This document shows, piece after piece, positions 1 through 11,068 of a DNA stretch of 32,397 nucleotides (within the stretch, counting starts at the first letter, position 1; every line of letters begins with the position of its first letter). A program made the translations under genes and the position numbers. The stretch spans positions 1 to 32,397 of the forward strand of contig CANCTD010000004.1 in the NCBI GenBank assembly GCA_947380945.1. Reading direction: 5' to 3'. This DNA is from Comamonadaceae bacterium (GTDB lineage Bacteria; Pseudomonadota; Gammaproteobacteria; Burkholderiales; Burkholderiaceae_C). The notes under the pieces are model-generated. The model did not search any database. It saw nothing but the letters and a program-made list of their open reading frames with translations, and was not told the DNA's origin.

Positions 1-305
1 CCTATGGACTGGACCGTGGCAACGCGCTCCAGCAGCGCCGGGTCGCTGCCGAACACCAGGTTTTTGACGGCCGCGTCATAGGCCACGATGCCGTCAATCG
101 GCAGGTAACCGCGCGCGGTGGGCGCATCGGTCATGGCTTTTTCAGCGGTGCGCACGCATTGCAGCAGCGGCAGCTTGCCCGCGTCGTCAAAGTACACGCC
201 CACGCCCAGATTCACCTTGCTGGGGTTGGTGTCGGCGCTGAATTGTTCGTTCAGGCCAAAAATCGGGTCACGGGGGGCCATTTCGACGGCGGAAAAGAGC
301 GACAT
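1..305 (-). CDS. tyrB: Aromatic amino acid / aspartate aminotransferase, N-terminal part (runs off the window start)
   Basis: Minus-strand translation from ATG at 305 reads MSLFSAVEMAPRDPIFGLNEQFSADTNPSKVNLGVGVYFDDAGKLPLLQCVRTAEKAM..., typical of class I aminotransferase (TyrB/AspC) N-termini. Confidence 0.85.
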   Translation of the reverse strand, partial: MSLFSAVEMAPRDPIFGLNEQFSADTNPSKVNLGVGVYFDDAGKLPLLQCVRTAEKAMTDAPTARGYLPIDGIVAYDAAVKNLVFGSDPALLERVATVQSI

Positions 306-418
306 GCGGCGGGGTCCTAGGTTGAGGAAGGGGTTGCAGCCAGGGGCTGCGCGCAGAAAAGCGGACAATTTTACCCAGCGCCTGGCGGTCGCCAATTGGG
401 CTTAAGCTTGGCGCATCT

Positions 419-2541
<2,123 letters not shown>

Positions 2542-2545
<4 letters not shown>

Positions 2546-2566
2546 TTGACTGTTTTGATCGGGTTT
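2542..2566 (+). promoter_or_regulatory. Putative IscR type 1 binding site upstream of iscR
   Basis: ATAGTTGACTGTTTTGATCGGGTTT matches the E. coli type 1 consensus ATASYYGACTRWWWYAGTCRRSTAT at 22 of 25 positions by hand; sits 50 bp upstream of the iscR ATG with a TATACT -10-like element at 2572..2577. Confidence 0.75.
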
Positions 2567-2616
2567 GTGGCTATACTTGAGCGTTCTAGTCAACTTTCCC
2601 TGTCCAGGAGTGCTCC

Positions 2617-3162
2617 ATGCGACTGACCACCAAAGGCCGTTTTGCCGTTACCGCGATGATTGACTTGGGTTTGCGCCAGTCCGGCGGCCCCGTCACCTTG
2701 GCAGCCATCAGCCAGCGCCAGCAGATTTCCCTCTCCTATCTGGAGCAGTTGTTCGGCAAATTGCGCCGCAACGACTTGGTCGAATCCACCCGGGGTCCCG
2801 GCGGCGGCTACACCCTGTCGCGCGATGCATCCTTGATTACCGTGGCGGAAATCATCACCTCGGTGGACGAGCCGATTGATGCCACCCAATGCGAAGGCAA
2901 ACAAAACTGCCTGGGCCAGGGCAGCCAGTGCATGACGCACGACCTGTGGGCCTCGCTCAACTCCCACATGGTCGAGTTCCTGAGTTCCGTCACGCTGCAA
3001 AAGCTGGTGGATGACCAGGTCGCCAAAGGCGCAGTCGCCCAGGACGTTCCCAGCATCAAAAAGGCCATCGCGCCGCTGCCGGTGGCGCAGGCCGTGCGCG
3101 CCAATGTCCCGAACTCGGTTTTCGCCCTGGGCAGCCTGGCCGGCGCATTGCAAAAATCCTGA
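2617..3162 (+). CDS. iscR: Fe-S cluster assembly transcriptional regulator IscR (Rrf2 family)
   Basis: MRLTTKGRFAVTAMIDL start and conserved cysteine cluster CEGKQNCLGQGSQCMTHDLW; first gene of the isc operon. Confidence 0.97.
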   Translation: MRLTTKGRFAVTAMIDLGLRQSGGPVTLAAISQRQQISLSYLEQLFGKLRRNDLVESTRGPGGGYTLSRDASLITVAEIITSVDEPIDATQCEGKQNCLGQGSQCMTHDLWASLNSHMVEFLSSVTLQKLVDDQVAKGAVAQDVPSIKKAIAPLPVAQAVRANVPNSVFALGSLAGALQKS

Positions 3163-3201
3163 TAGCCCCTCTTTCCCCGATTCCTTTTTCCGGCACCTTG
3201 T

Positions 3202-4422
3202 ATGGACACCACCCCGCACTTTCCGATTTACCTGGACTACAGCGCCACCAACCCCTGTGATGAGCGGGTGGTGGACGCCATGGTTCCCTGGCTGCGTTCG
3301 CACTTTGGCAACCCGGCCTCCCGCAGCCACGCCTGGGGCTGGGAAGCCGAAGCGGCGGTCGAGACCGCGCGCGGCCAGGTCGCCGACCTGATTGGTGCCG
3401 ACCCGCGCGAAATTGTCTGGACCTCGGGCGCGACCGAGTCCAACAACCTGGCCATCAAGGGCGCGGCGCATTTTTACCAATCCAAGGGCAAGCACCTGAT
3501 CACGGTAAAGACCGAGCACAAAGCCGTGCTGGACACCTGCCGCGAGCTGGAGCGCCAGGGTTTTGAAGTCACTTATCTGGACGTGCAGCCCGATGGGCTG
3601 GTCAACCTCGACGCCTTCAAAGCCGCTATCCGCCCCGACACCATCGTGGCCAGCGTCATGTTTGTGAACAACGAAATCGGCGTGATCCAGGACGTGGCAG
3701 CCATCGGTGCGATCTGCCGCGAAAAGGGGATTATTTTTCACGTCGATGCGGCGCAAGCCACCGGCCGCGTGGACATTGACATGGCCACTTTGCCCATCGA
3801 CCTGATGAGCCTGACCTCGCACAAAACCTATGGCCCCAAAGGCGTGGGTGCGCTGTTTGTACGGCGCAAGCCGCGTGTGCGACTGGAAGCACAAATGCAC
3901 GGCGGTGGCCACGAGCGCGGCATGCGCAGCGGCACCCTGCCTACGCACCAAATCGTCGGCATGGGCGAGGCCTACCGCATCGCCAAAGCCGAGATGCACG
4001 CCGAGAACGCGCGCATCCGCACTTTGCAGCAGCGCCTGCTCAACGGCCTGAAAGACGTGGAACAGGTGTTCATCAACGGCCATTTGGAAAAGCGTGTTCC
4101 GCACAACCTGAACATGAGCTTTAACTATGTGGAGGGCGAGTCGCTGATCATGGGCATCAAGGGCCTGGCGGTCTCATCGGGCTCGGCCTGTACCTCGGCC
4201 AGCCTGGAGCCCAGCTATGTGTTGCGCGCCCTGGGCCGTAGCGACGAGCTGGCGCACAGCAGCCTGCGCATGACTTTCGGCCGCTGGACCACCGAGGCCG
4301 AGATCGACTTTGCCATTGAGACCATCAAGCTCAACGTCGCCAAGCTGCGCGACCTGAGCCCGCTGTGGGAGATGTACCAGGACGGCATCGACATCTCCAC
4401 TATCCAGTGGGCAGCCCACTGA
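3202..4422 (+). CDS. iscS: Cysteine desulfurase IscS
   Basis: 406 aa; [18 protein letters not shown]-lysine region [16 protein letters not shown], active-site loop [21 protein letters not shown]. Confidence 0.98.
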   Translation: MDTTPHFPIYLDYSATNPCDERVVDAMVPWLRSHFGNPASRSHAWGWEAEAAVETARGQVADLIGADPREIVWTSGATESNNLAIKGAAHFYQSKGKHLITVKTEHKAVLDTCRELERQGFEVTYLDVQPDGLVNLDAFKAAIRPDTIVASVMFVNNEIGVIQDVAAIGAICREKGIIFHVDAAQATGRVDIDMATLPIDLMSLTSHKTYGPKGVGALFVRRKPRVRLEAQMHGGGHERGMRSGTLPTHQIVGMGEAYRIAKAEMHAENARIRTLQQRLLNGLKDVEQVFINGHLEKRVPHNLNMSFNYVEGESLIMGIKGLAVSSGSACTSASLEPSYVLRALGRSDELAHSSLRMTFGRWTTEAEIDFAIETIKLNVAKLRDLSPLWEMYQDGIDISTIQWAAH

Positions 4423-4453
4423 AACCCCGTTTTTTGATTTGTGAGGTAACACC

Positions 4454-4840
4454 ATGGCTTATTCCGAAAAAGTAGTCGACCACTACGAAAACCCCCGCAA
4501 CGTCGGCAGCTTTGACAAGGGCGACGACAGCGTAGGCACCGGCATGGTCGGCGCGCCTGCTTGCGGCGATGTGATGAAGCTGCAAATCAAGGTCAACCCG
4601 GTCACCGGCGTAATTGAAGACGCCCGCTTCAAAACCTATGGCTGCGGTTCTGCGATTGCGTCGAGCTCGCTGGTCACCGAATGGGTCAAGGGCAAGACGC
4701 TGGACGAAGCCGCTGCCCTCAAGAACAGCGTGATCGCCGAAGAACTGGCGCTGCCGCCGGTCAAGATCCATTGCTCCATCCTGGCCGAAGACGCCATCAA
4801 GGCGGCTGTGGACGATTACAAGAAAAAGCACCTGAACTGA
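4454..4840 (+). CDS. iscU: Fe-S cluster scaffold IscU
   Basis: [20 protein letters not shown], conserved Cys motifs [22 protein letters not shown] and [17 protein letters not shown]. Confidence 0.98.
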   Translation: MAYSEKVVDHYENPRNVGSFDKGDDSVGTGMVGAPACGDVMKLQIKVNPVTGVIEDARFKTYGCGSAIASSSLVTEWVKGKTLDEAAALKNSVIAEELALPPVKIHCSILAEDAIKAAVDDYKKKHLN

Positions 4841-4841
4841 T

Positions 4842-5165
4842 ATGGCCGTCTCCCTCACCGAAGCGGCTGCCCGCCATGTCAACCGCTACCTGACCAAGCG
4901 CGGCCGTGGCGTGGGCGTGCGCCTGGGGGTCAAGACCACCGGTTGCTCGGGTCTGGCGTACCAGCTCGAATATGTGGACGAGCTCAGCCCCGAAGATGTG
5001 ATCTTCGAAGGCCATGGTGTCAAAGTCCTGGTCGACCCCAAAAGCCTTGCCTATATCGACGGCACCGAGCTCGACTTTGTGCGCGAAGGCCTGAACGAAG
5101 GCTTTCGCTTCAACAACCCCAATGAGCGCGACAAGTGCGGTTGTGGTGAATCCTTTCGCGTGTGA
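4842..5165 (+). CDS. iscA: Iron-sulfur cluster assembly protein IscA
   Basis: A-type carrier motifs [16 protein letters not shown] and CGCGESFRV. Confidence 0.97.
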   Translation: MAVSLTEAAARHVNRYLTKRGRGVGVRLGVKTTGCSGLAYQLEYVDELSPEDVIFEGHGVKVLVDPKSLAYIDGTELDFVREGLNEGFRFNNPNERDKCGCGESFRV

Positions 5166-5680
5166 ACCTGCAATCGGACGATTTCGACCTGTTCGGTCTG
5201 GCGCGCGGCTTTGCGCAGGACCGCGCCACGCTGGACGCCGCCTGGAAGGCCCTGCAGCGCGAGGCGCATCCCGATAAATTTGCTGCTCAGGGCGCGGCCG
5301 CCCAGCGCCTGGCCATGCAATGGTCGGTGCGCATCAACGAGGCGTACCAGCGCCTGAAAGACCCTATACGCCGCGCCGCCTACCTGTGCGAATTGGCCGG
5401 TTTCCCAATCGCTGCGCACCAGAACACCGCCATGCCCGCCGCATTTTTGCTGCGCCAGATGGAATGGCACGAGGCGCTGGACGATGCCGGCAGCGCCGAC
5501 GCACTCGGCGCCCTGGCCGCGCAGGTTCGCGACCAGCAGAACGCGATGCTCAGCCAGTGCGCGCAGCAGATCGATGTGGCGCAGGATTACCCCGGTGCCG
5601 TACAAACCGTGCGCGCGCTGATGTTTGTTGACAAATTCGGGCAGGACGTGCGGGCCCGCCAGCACGCGCTGGACGCCTGA
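5162..5680 (+). CDS. hscB: Fe-S assembly co-chaperone HscB (J-domain)
   Basis: J-domain HPDKF motif, [22 protein letters not shown] start overlaps the iscA stop (GTGA). Confidence 0.95.
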   Translation: MNLQSDDFDLFGLARGFAQDRATLDAAWKALQREAHPDKFAAQGAAAQRLAMQWSVRINEAYQRLKDPIRRAAYLCELAGFPIAAHQNTAMPAAFLLRQMEWHEALDDAGSADALGALAAQVRDQQNAMLSQCAQQIDVAQDYPGAVQTVRALMFVDKFGQDVRARQHALDA

Positions 5681-5704
5681 CAATCCCCTTTTACTTTTTC
5701 GTTT

Positions 5705-7561
5705 ATGGCGCTGCTGCAAATCTCCGAACCCGGGCAATCGCCCAACCCGCACGGGCGGCGCATCGCCGTGGGCATTGACCTGGGCACTACGCATTCGCTG
5801 GTAGCGGCCGTGCGCAACGGCGTACCCGAATGCCTGCCCGATGACCAGGGCCGCGTGATCTTGCCCAGCGTGGTGCGTTACCTGGATGCGCAGCGCCGCC
5901 AGATTGGCTTTGACGCGCTGGCGCAGCAAAGCAACGATCCTGGAAACACCATCGCCTCGGTCAAGCGCCTGATGGGCCGCAGCCTGGCCGACGTGGCCCA
6001 CGCCGCGCGCCTGCCTTACGCCCTGGTTGACGCGCCCGGCATGGTCCGCGTGCGCACCATCGCTGGCGAAAAAACCCCCGTCGAGGTCAGCGCCGAGATT
6101 CTGGCCACCCTGCGTTTTCGCGCCGAAGACAGCTTTGCCGACGACATTTTTGGCGCGGTGATCACCGTGCCGGCCTACTTCGACGATGCGCAGCGCCAGG
6201 CCACCAAAGACGCCGCGCAACTCGCCGGCTTGAACGTGCTGCGCCTGATCAACGAGCCGACCGCCGCTGCCTTGGCTTATGGTCTGGACAACGCAGCCGA
6301 AGGCATTTACGCGGTGTACGACCTGGGAGGCGGCACGTTTGATATCTCCATCCTGCGTCTGAGTGCGGGTGTGTTTGAGGTGCTGGCCACGGGCGGTGAC
6401 TCGGCGCTGGGCGGTGACGATTACGACCGCGCGCTGGCTGATTGGGTGTTGCAGGAATCCGGCGTGCACGCCGATGCGCCGCAGGACCGGGCTGCCTTGA
6501 TGGCTGCGGCGCGCACCTGCAAAGAGGCGCTCTCGGAGCACGAGATCGCGCCGCTTGAGTTGCAACTGGACGCAGGCCGCATCGATTTGTCGGTGAACCG
6601 CGCGCAGCTCGAATCCATCACCGAAGCGCTCACCGCCCGCACCTTGCAGGCCGTGCGCGCCACGCTGCGTGACGCGGGTCTGGCCAAAGCCGATGTCCAG
6701 GGCGTGGTGCTGGTGGGCGGCTCTACCCGCATGCCGCAGGTGCGCGCGGCAGTGGGCGCTTATTTCGGGCGCGAACCGCTGGCTAATGTGAACCCCGACG
6801 AAGTGGTCGCCATTGGTGCGGCCCTGCAGGCCAACCAGCTCGCGGGCAATAACCCACTGGGCGACATGCTGCTGCTGGACGTGATTCCGCTGTCCCTGGG
6901 CGTGGAAACCATGGGCGGGCTGGTCGAGCGCATCGTGCCGCGTAACCAGACCATTCCCACCGCCATGGCGCAGGACTTCACCACCTACCAGGACGGCCAG
7001 ACCGCGTTGGCGCTGCACGTGGTGCAAGGCGAGCGTGACCTGGTGGCCGATTGCCGCAGCCTGGCCCGCTTTACCCTGCGCGGCATCCCGCCCATGGCAG
7101 CGGGCGCGGCGCGCATCCGCGTCACCTTCACGGTGGATGCCGACGGCCTGCTCAATGTGTCTGCGCGTGAGCAGGGCAGCGGCGTGGAAGCGCAGATTGA
7201 TGTCAAGCCATCGTACGGATTGAGCGACCAGCAAATTGCCCAGATGCTGCAAGACGGCTTCAGCACCGCGCAGACCGATATGCGCGCACGCGCGCTGGTG
7301 GAGGCCCGGGTCGACGCCGACCGCTTGGTGCTTGCCACGCGCAGCGCCTTGGCGGCCGACGCCGACCTGCTCGCAGCGGGCGAAGGCACCACGATTGAGG
7401 CCGCCATCGCTGCCCTGCAGGTCAGCGCAGCCGGTGACGATGCTGCTGTGGTTGAAGCAGCCAGCAAAGCCCTGGCCCAGGCTACCGAAGCCTTTGCCGC
7501 CCAACGCATGAACCGCGGTATTGCCCGCGCCCTGTCCGGCAAAAACATTGCCACCCTGTAA
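5705..7561 (+). CDS. hscA: Fe-S assembly Hsp70-type chaperone HscA
   Basis: [59 protein letters not shown]; position between hscB and fdx. Confidence 0.97.
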   Translation: MALLQISEPGQSPNPHGRRIAVGIDLGTTHSLVAAVRNGVPECLPDDQGRVILPSVVRYLDAQRRQIGFDALAQQSNDPGNTIASVKRLMGRSLADVAHAARLPYALVDAPGMVRVRTIAGEKTPVEVSAEILATLRFRAEDSFADDIFGAVITVPAYFDDAQRQATKDAAQLAGLNVLRLINEPTAAALAYGLDNAAEGIYAVYDLGGGTFDISILRLSAGVFEVLATGGDSALGGDDYDRALADWVLQESGVHADAPQDRAALMAAARTCKEALSEHEIAPLELQLDAGRIDLSVNRAQLESITEALTARTLQAVRATLRDAGLAKADVQGVVLVGGSTRMPQVRAAVGAYFGREPLANVNPDEVVAIGAALQANQLAGNNPLGDMLLLDVIPLSLGVETMGGLVERIVPRNQTIPTAMAQDFTTYQDGQTALALHVVQGERDLVADCRSLARFTLRGIPPMAAGAARIRVTFTVDADGLLNVSAREQGSGVEAQIDVKPSYGLSDQQIAQMLQDGFSTAQTDMRARALVEARVDADRLVLATRSALAADADLLAAGEGTTIEAAIAALQVSAAGDDAAVVEAASKALAQATEAFAAQRMNRGIARALSGKNIATL

Positions 7562-7567
7562 GCCCGT

Positions 7568-7906
7568 ATGCCCATCATCAAAATCCTGCCCCACGCCGAA
7601 TACTGCCCATCCGGTGCCGAAATCCACGCCAGTGCTGGAACTTCGCTTTGCGAGGCTTTGCTTGAAAACAATATCGCCATCGAACACGCCTGCGACATGA
7701 GCTGCGCCTGCACCACCTGCCACGTCATCGTGCGCCAGGGCCTGGCCAGCTTGAATGCCGCAGATGAGACCGAAGACGACCTGCTGGACCGCGCCTGGGG
7801 CCTGGAGCCCAACTCGCGCCTGAGTTGCCAAGCCATACTTGCCCAAAGCGATGTGGTGATTGAAATCCCGAAATACACCATCAATCACGCCAAAGAAAAC
7901 CACTGA
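7568..7906 (+). CDS. fdx: ISC-type [2Fe-2S] ferredoxin
   Basis: IEHACDMSCACTTCHVIVRQG...LSCQAI cysteine pattern of adrenodoxin-type ferredoxin. Confidence 0.96.
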   Translation: MPIIKILPHAEYCPSGAEIHASAGTSLCEALLENNIAIEHACDMSCACTTCHVIVRQGLASLNAADETEDDLLDRAWGLEPNSRLSCQAILAQSDVVIEIPKYTINHAKENH

Positions 7907-7916
7907 AGCCGCCGCC

Positions 7917-8612
7917 ATGCGCCAGGTATTTTTAGACACCGAAACCACCGGCCTCTACGCCGACCAGGGCGACCGCGTGATCGAGATCGCCTGCGTCGAA
8001 ATGGTCAACCGCAAACTCACCGGCCGCCACTTTCACCGCTACGTGAACCCCCAGCGCGACAGCCACGAAGAGGCCTTGCGCATCCATGGCATCACCAGCG
8101 AGTTTTTGGCGGATAAACCCCTGTTTGCTGCCGTGGCGCAGGAGCTGCTGGACTTTGTGCGCGGGGCCGAGCTGGTCATCCACAACGCAGCCTTTGACCT
8201 GGGCTTTTTGAATGCGGAGCTCGGGCGCTTGCAGATGCCGGCGATTACCGGGCAAGCGGGCCGTGTGCTGGACACGCTGGCGCTGGCCAAAGAAATGTTT
8301 CCCGCCAAGCGCAACAACCTGGACGCGCTGTGCGATCGCCTGGAGGTGGACCGCTCGGGCCGCACCCTGCACGGCGCGCTGCTCGACGCTGAGCTGCTGG
8401 CCGAGGTCTACATCAATATGACGCGCGGCCAGAACAGCCTGATGATGGACATCGAAACCCCTGCCCAACGCAGCGGCCCCGTAGCCGCAGCAGACTTCTC
8501 GGGCCTGGATCTGCCGGTGCTCTGGGCCACGCCCCACGACATCAGCGCCCACGAGACCATCCTCAGCGATCTCGACAAAGCCAGCGGCGGCAAAACCATC
8601 TGGCCCCGATGA
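7917..8612 (+). CDS. dnaQ: DNA polymerase III subunit epsilon (3'-5' exonuclease)
   Basis: From ATG 7917: MRQVFLDTETTGLYADQGDRVIEIACVEMVNRKLTGRHFHRYVNP; Exo motifs DTETTG, HNAAFDLGFLN, HGALLDAELLAEVY. Confidence 0.96.
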   Translation: MRQVFLDTETTGLYADQGDRVIEIACVEMVNRKLTGRHFHRYVNPQRDSHEEALRIHGITSEFLADKPLFAAVAQELLDFVRGAELVIHNAAFDLGFLNAELGRLQMPAITGQAGRVLDTLALAKEMFPAKRNNLDALCDRLEVDRSGRTLHGALLDAELLAEVYINMTRGQNSLMMDIETPAQRSGPVAAADFSGLDLPVLWATPHDISAHETILSDLDKASGGKTIWPR

Positions 8613-8625
8613 GCTACACTCGCGG
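8613..8625 (+). promoter_or_regulatory. Candidate tRNA-Val promoter -10 region with GC-rich discriminator
   Basis: GCTACACTCGCGG immediately after the dnaQ stop; nearly the same string (GCTATACTCGCGG) precedes the tRNA-Ala/Glu/Asp cluster at 30692. No good -35 hexamer was visible. Confidence 0.5.
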
Positions 8626-8645
8626 ACTTTCCTGAATCGGATTCA

Positions 8646-8720
8646 GGGCGATTAGCTCAGGGGTAGAGCACTGCATTCACACTGCAGGGGTCGCAAGTTC
8701 GAAACTTGCATCGCCCACCA
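8646..8720 (+). tRNA. tRNA-Val (anticodon CAC), CCA encoded
   Basis: GGGCGAT...ATCGCCC acceptor stem, CTGCA-TTCACAC-TGCAG anticodon arm, GTTCGAA T-loop, ACCA 3' end. Confidence 0.96.
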
Positions 8721-8737
8721 AGTTACTTTTTGAAATC

Positions 8738-8771
8738 AAGCACCTAGCGGAAACGCTTGGTGCTTTTTTTT
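8738..8771 (+). terminator. Rho-independent terminator after tRNA-Val
   Basis: AAGCACCTAGCG-GAAA-CGCTTGGTGCTT stem-loop (one mismatch) running into TTTTTTTT. Confidence 0.9.
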
Positions 8772-8899
8772 GGCGGGTGTGAAAAAGGTATGAAAAACAG
8801 GGGGAAGTCGCGCCAGATGGTTTGATCTACATTCGTGAGTCGGACTCGATATACCGAGAGGCATAGAAATCCTTAGCCGACATACCTAATTTAACCTGG

Positions 8900-9106
8900 C
8901 TACTTCAAATCCCGATAAAAGTTTTCATGGGGCCCGACGGCCTCGAGGTACACCAATTTAAGCTCTTCGCCGATCGTGTATCCCAGCAAGTAAAGCTGTC
9001 CTTGGCTTCGGAATTTATAAACATACAAAGCCGCCAAGTCACCTTTTTTCTGGTCCCCAATCTTTGGCGAAGTCTCTACGGGGCTGGAAAGGAATCGCAT
9101 CGCCAC
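8900..9106 (-). pseudogene. RelE/ParE-family toxin, apparently N-terminally truncated
   Basis: 68 aa with PKIGDQKKGDLAALYVYKFRSQGQLYLLGY...AVGPHENFYRDLK, resembling the C-terminal part of ParD_like-associated RelE/ParE toxins. Only three codons separate the GTG start from an in-frame TGA (9116..9118), so the usual N-terminal helices are absent. Confidence 0.6.
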
Positions 9107-9290
9107 GCGGCTCTTTCATCGAAGCTAAAGCTTGCACAACAAAGTCAATCGGCAACTCTGGGTTATCGATTGCAGCTCGCCCTACACATGCCCAAAATTC
9201 AATCTGAGCGGCAATCGTGCGATGTTCTGCTTTGGCTTCACTTTTTGCTTGCTCATATAGCAAGTTGTCAATTCTTACTGGCATACCCAT
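9039..9290 (-). CDS. ParD-like antitoxin
   Basis: MGMPVRIDNLLYEQAKSEAKAEHRTIAAQIEFWACVGRAAIDNPELPIDFV, typical of the ParD_like antitoxin family; AAGGAG Shine-Dalgarno upstream; 3' end overlaps the toxin ORF. Confidence 0.75.
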   Translation of the reverse strand: MGMPVRIDNLLYEQAKSEAKAEHRTIAAQIEFWACVGRAAIDNPELPIDFVVQALASMKEPRGDAIPFQPRRDFAKDWGPEKR

Positions 9291-9291
9291 G

Positions 9292-9501
9292 TTAGAACTC
9301 CTTCGCTACAAAAGTAGCTAACGTTACGACATGCTGCTGAGCTTCACCATCCAAGGCGAAGGCGCAGCCAAGCAAGCGACCTGTGCCTAAAACACTGCAA
9401 GAAAAAATATCTCCCGAGGCTCCGGTCTGTCTAGGAAGCTTGAGGCGATTCACTTGATGAGCACGCAAATAGGGTTCACGTGAGAGTTCAATCTTGAACA
9501 T
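9292..9501 (-). CDS. Small hypothetical protein upstream of the ParD-like gene
   Basis: 69 aa ORF whose stop lies 1 nt from the ParD-like ATG. No recognised motif; could be spurious. Confidence 0.35.
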   Translation of the reverse strand: MFKIELSREPYLRAHQVNRLKLPRQTGASGDIFSCSVLGTGRLLGCAFALDGEAQQHVVTLATFVAKEF

Positions 9502-9544
9502 GTCAGCAGCTACGCCAAATTTGAGAAGGCTCTCAGGTGGCAGC

Positions 9545-10933
9545 TTAAGTTAACGCGGTTGAATCTCTTCTAAGCCCAAACGCCACCACCAGCATCACCA
9601 TCATGCTCACCCCCACGGCCAGATAAGCGTGGCTAAAGCCCGTCAGCCCACCGCCTTCAAAATCAGCAATGGCGCTGATACAGGTCACAGCCAAAAGCGT
9701 GCCCACCGCATTGAAGATATTGATCAGCCCCTGGGCTGCGCCGCGCAGGGCAGGGGGCGCTTCGTCAATCGCAATCGCGCGCAGCGCGCCGCTGACGACC
9801 ACACCCAGGCCGACACCCACCAGAACGGACGCCACCAAGAACGCGGTAAAGCCAGTCTGCGGCACGGCGCTTTGCAGGTAGCCCAGCGTCAACAGCGCGA
9901 AACCAAAGATCACCATATTGCGGGCACCCAGACGGTTCAGCAGCCGCCCGGCCGCCGTGGAGCCCACCATGGAGCACAGTACCAGCGGCAGCAGCGCCAG
10001 CCCCGCGTGCTCCACGCTGATCCCATAAGCCAGCGTGGCAATCGTGGTCAAAAACACAATGCCACCCATGGAAAAACCCACGCCCAGCGTCAGCACATAG
10101 ACCAAAGCCAGTTGCCGATTTTGAAACAGGTCCATGGGGATCAGCGCTTGGGCTTGCCGTTTTTCAATAGCCACCAAAGCCGCCAGCAAGACGCCACTGG
10201 CAGCCAGAAACCAGGGCCACAGCAGCATGCCGGTGGCCGAGTCCGGCAGACGGGAAATACCCATCACCAGGCACAGCAGGAACAGCAAGGTCAGGGCAAT
10301 ACCCGCTGTGTCCACAGGCCCTGGTGCCGCGTCGCTGCGCTGACCTGGCAGGCTGCGGGCACCCATGACCAGCACGACCAGCGCCACGGGAATATTCACC
10401 AGGAACAGCCAGCGCCAGCCCAGCGTGGAAGTGAGCACAGTCGCCAGCGGCGGCCCCAGCACAAAGGCCATGCCATGGGTGGCGCCAATCAAGCCCAGCA
10501 CGCGTCCGCGCCGCTCGGCGCTGAACACATCCCCAATCACCGCACTGGCCACAGGCGCAATACCCCCCGCGCCTATGCCCTGGACCGCACGGGCGACCAG
10601 CAACAGGTCAAAGCTGGGTGCGGCAGCGATGCACAAGGAGCCAATGGCGAAAAGCGCCACACTGGCCAGGTACACCGGACGGCGGCCATGGCGGTCGCTG
10701 AAATAAGCCATCAGCGCCGTGCTACACATCGAACTCAGGGAAAAAACGGTGGACAGCAATCCGGCGCTGCGGTTGTCGATACCAAAGGCCGCACGCAACG
10801 CAGGCAGGACCGGCCCCACGATGGCTGCGTCGAGCGCTGCCATGAAGACGCCGACAAACAGCACCTGCACCAGGCGGCCTTGTGCGGCATCCGCAGCGGG
10901 CAAAGTAGGGGGAGTTTGGGTCTGCTGGGTCAT
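9545..10933 (-). CDS. MFS drug-resistance-type transporter (DHA family)
   Basis: Multiple hydrophobic segments, MAYFSDRHGRRPVYL motif, AVQGIGAGGIAPVASAVIGDVF motif. Start assigned to MTQQTQ (10933) rather than the longer ORF start at 11026, which would read through a strong hairpin. Confidence 0.9.
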   Translation of the reverse strand: MTQQTQTPPTLPAADAAQGRLVQVLFVGVFMAALDAAIVGPVLPALRAAFGIDNRSAGLLSTVFSLSSMCSTALMAYFSDRHGRRPVYLASVALFAIGSLCIAAAPSFDLLLVARAVQGIGAGGIAPVASAVIGDVFSAERRGRVLGLIGATHGMAFVLGPPLATVLTSTLGWRWLFLVNIPVALVVLVMGARSLPGQRSDAAPGPVDTAGIALTLLFLLCLVMGISRLPDSATGMLLWPWFLAASGVLLAALVAIEKRQAQALIPMDLFQNRQLALVYVLTLGVGFSMGGIVFLTTIATLAYGISVEHAGLALLPLVLCSMVGSTAAGRLLNRLGARNMVIFGFALLTLGYLQSAVPQTGFTAFLVASVLVGVGLGVVVSGALRAIAIDEAPPALRGAAQGLINIFNAVGTLLAVTCISAIADFEGGGLTGFSHAYLAVGVSMMVMLVVAFGLRRDSTALT

Positions 10934-11013
10934 CAAAGCAGCTGGCAAAGGGGCTGAATTAGGCGGGTCATTTTTGCTCTTTGCGCACAGACGTGGGGCA
11001 TGGTGCCAAGCCC

Positions 11014-11044
11014 CCGGCCTCGCCACGCGCGGTGGCGGGGCCGG
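11014..11044. terminator. Strong GC-rich stem-loop between hupB and the MFS gene (possible U-tract-poor terminator)
   Basis: CCGGCCTCGCCAC-GCGCG-GTGGCGGGGCCGG, a 13 bp stem with one wobble pair; no T-run follows on either strand. Confidence 0.5.
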
Positions 11045-11068
11045 TAAGTTGTGAAAGCGGGGTAGCGC

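Noticed and set aside
306-418. Possible LexA/SOS box between tyrB and uvrB
   Set aside because: No CTGT-N8-ACAG-like palindrome could be seen in the intergenic region; would need a motif scan with the lineage-specific LexA matrix.
5051-7948. 965 aa minus-strand ORF opposite the hscB-hscA-fdx genes
   Set aside because: Exactly opposite well-supported isc genes; low-information GC-rich antisense frame with no domain signature.
8646-9544. Integrative element with attL/attR at tRNA-Val
   Set aside because: No integrase, and no second copy of the tRNA 3' end found downstream; only a low-GC patch is supported.
9629-10957. 442 aa plus-strand ORF opposite the MFS transporter
   Set aside because: Antisense shadow frame rich in Gln/His/Arg; the minus strand encodes a clear MFS protein.
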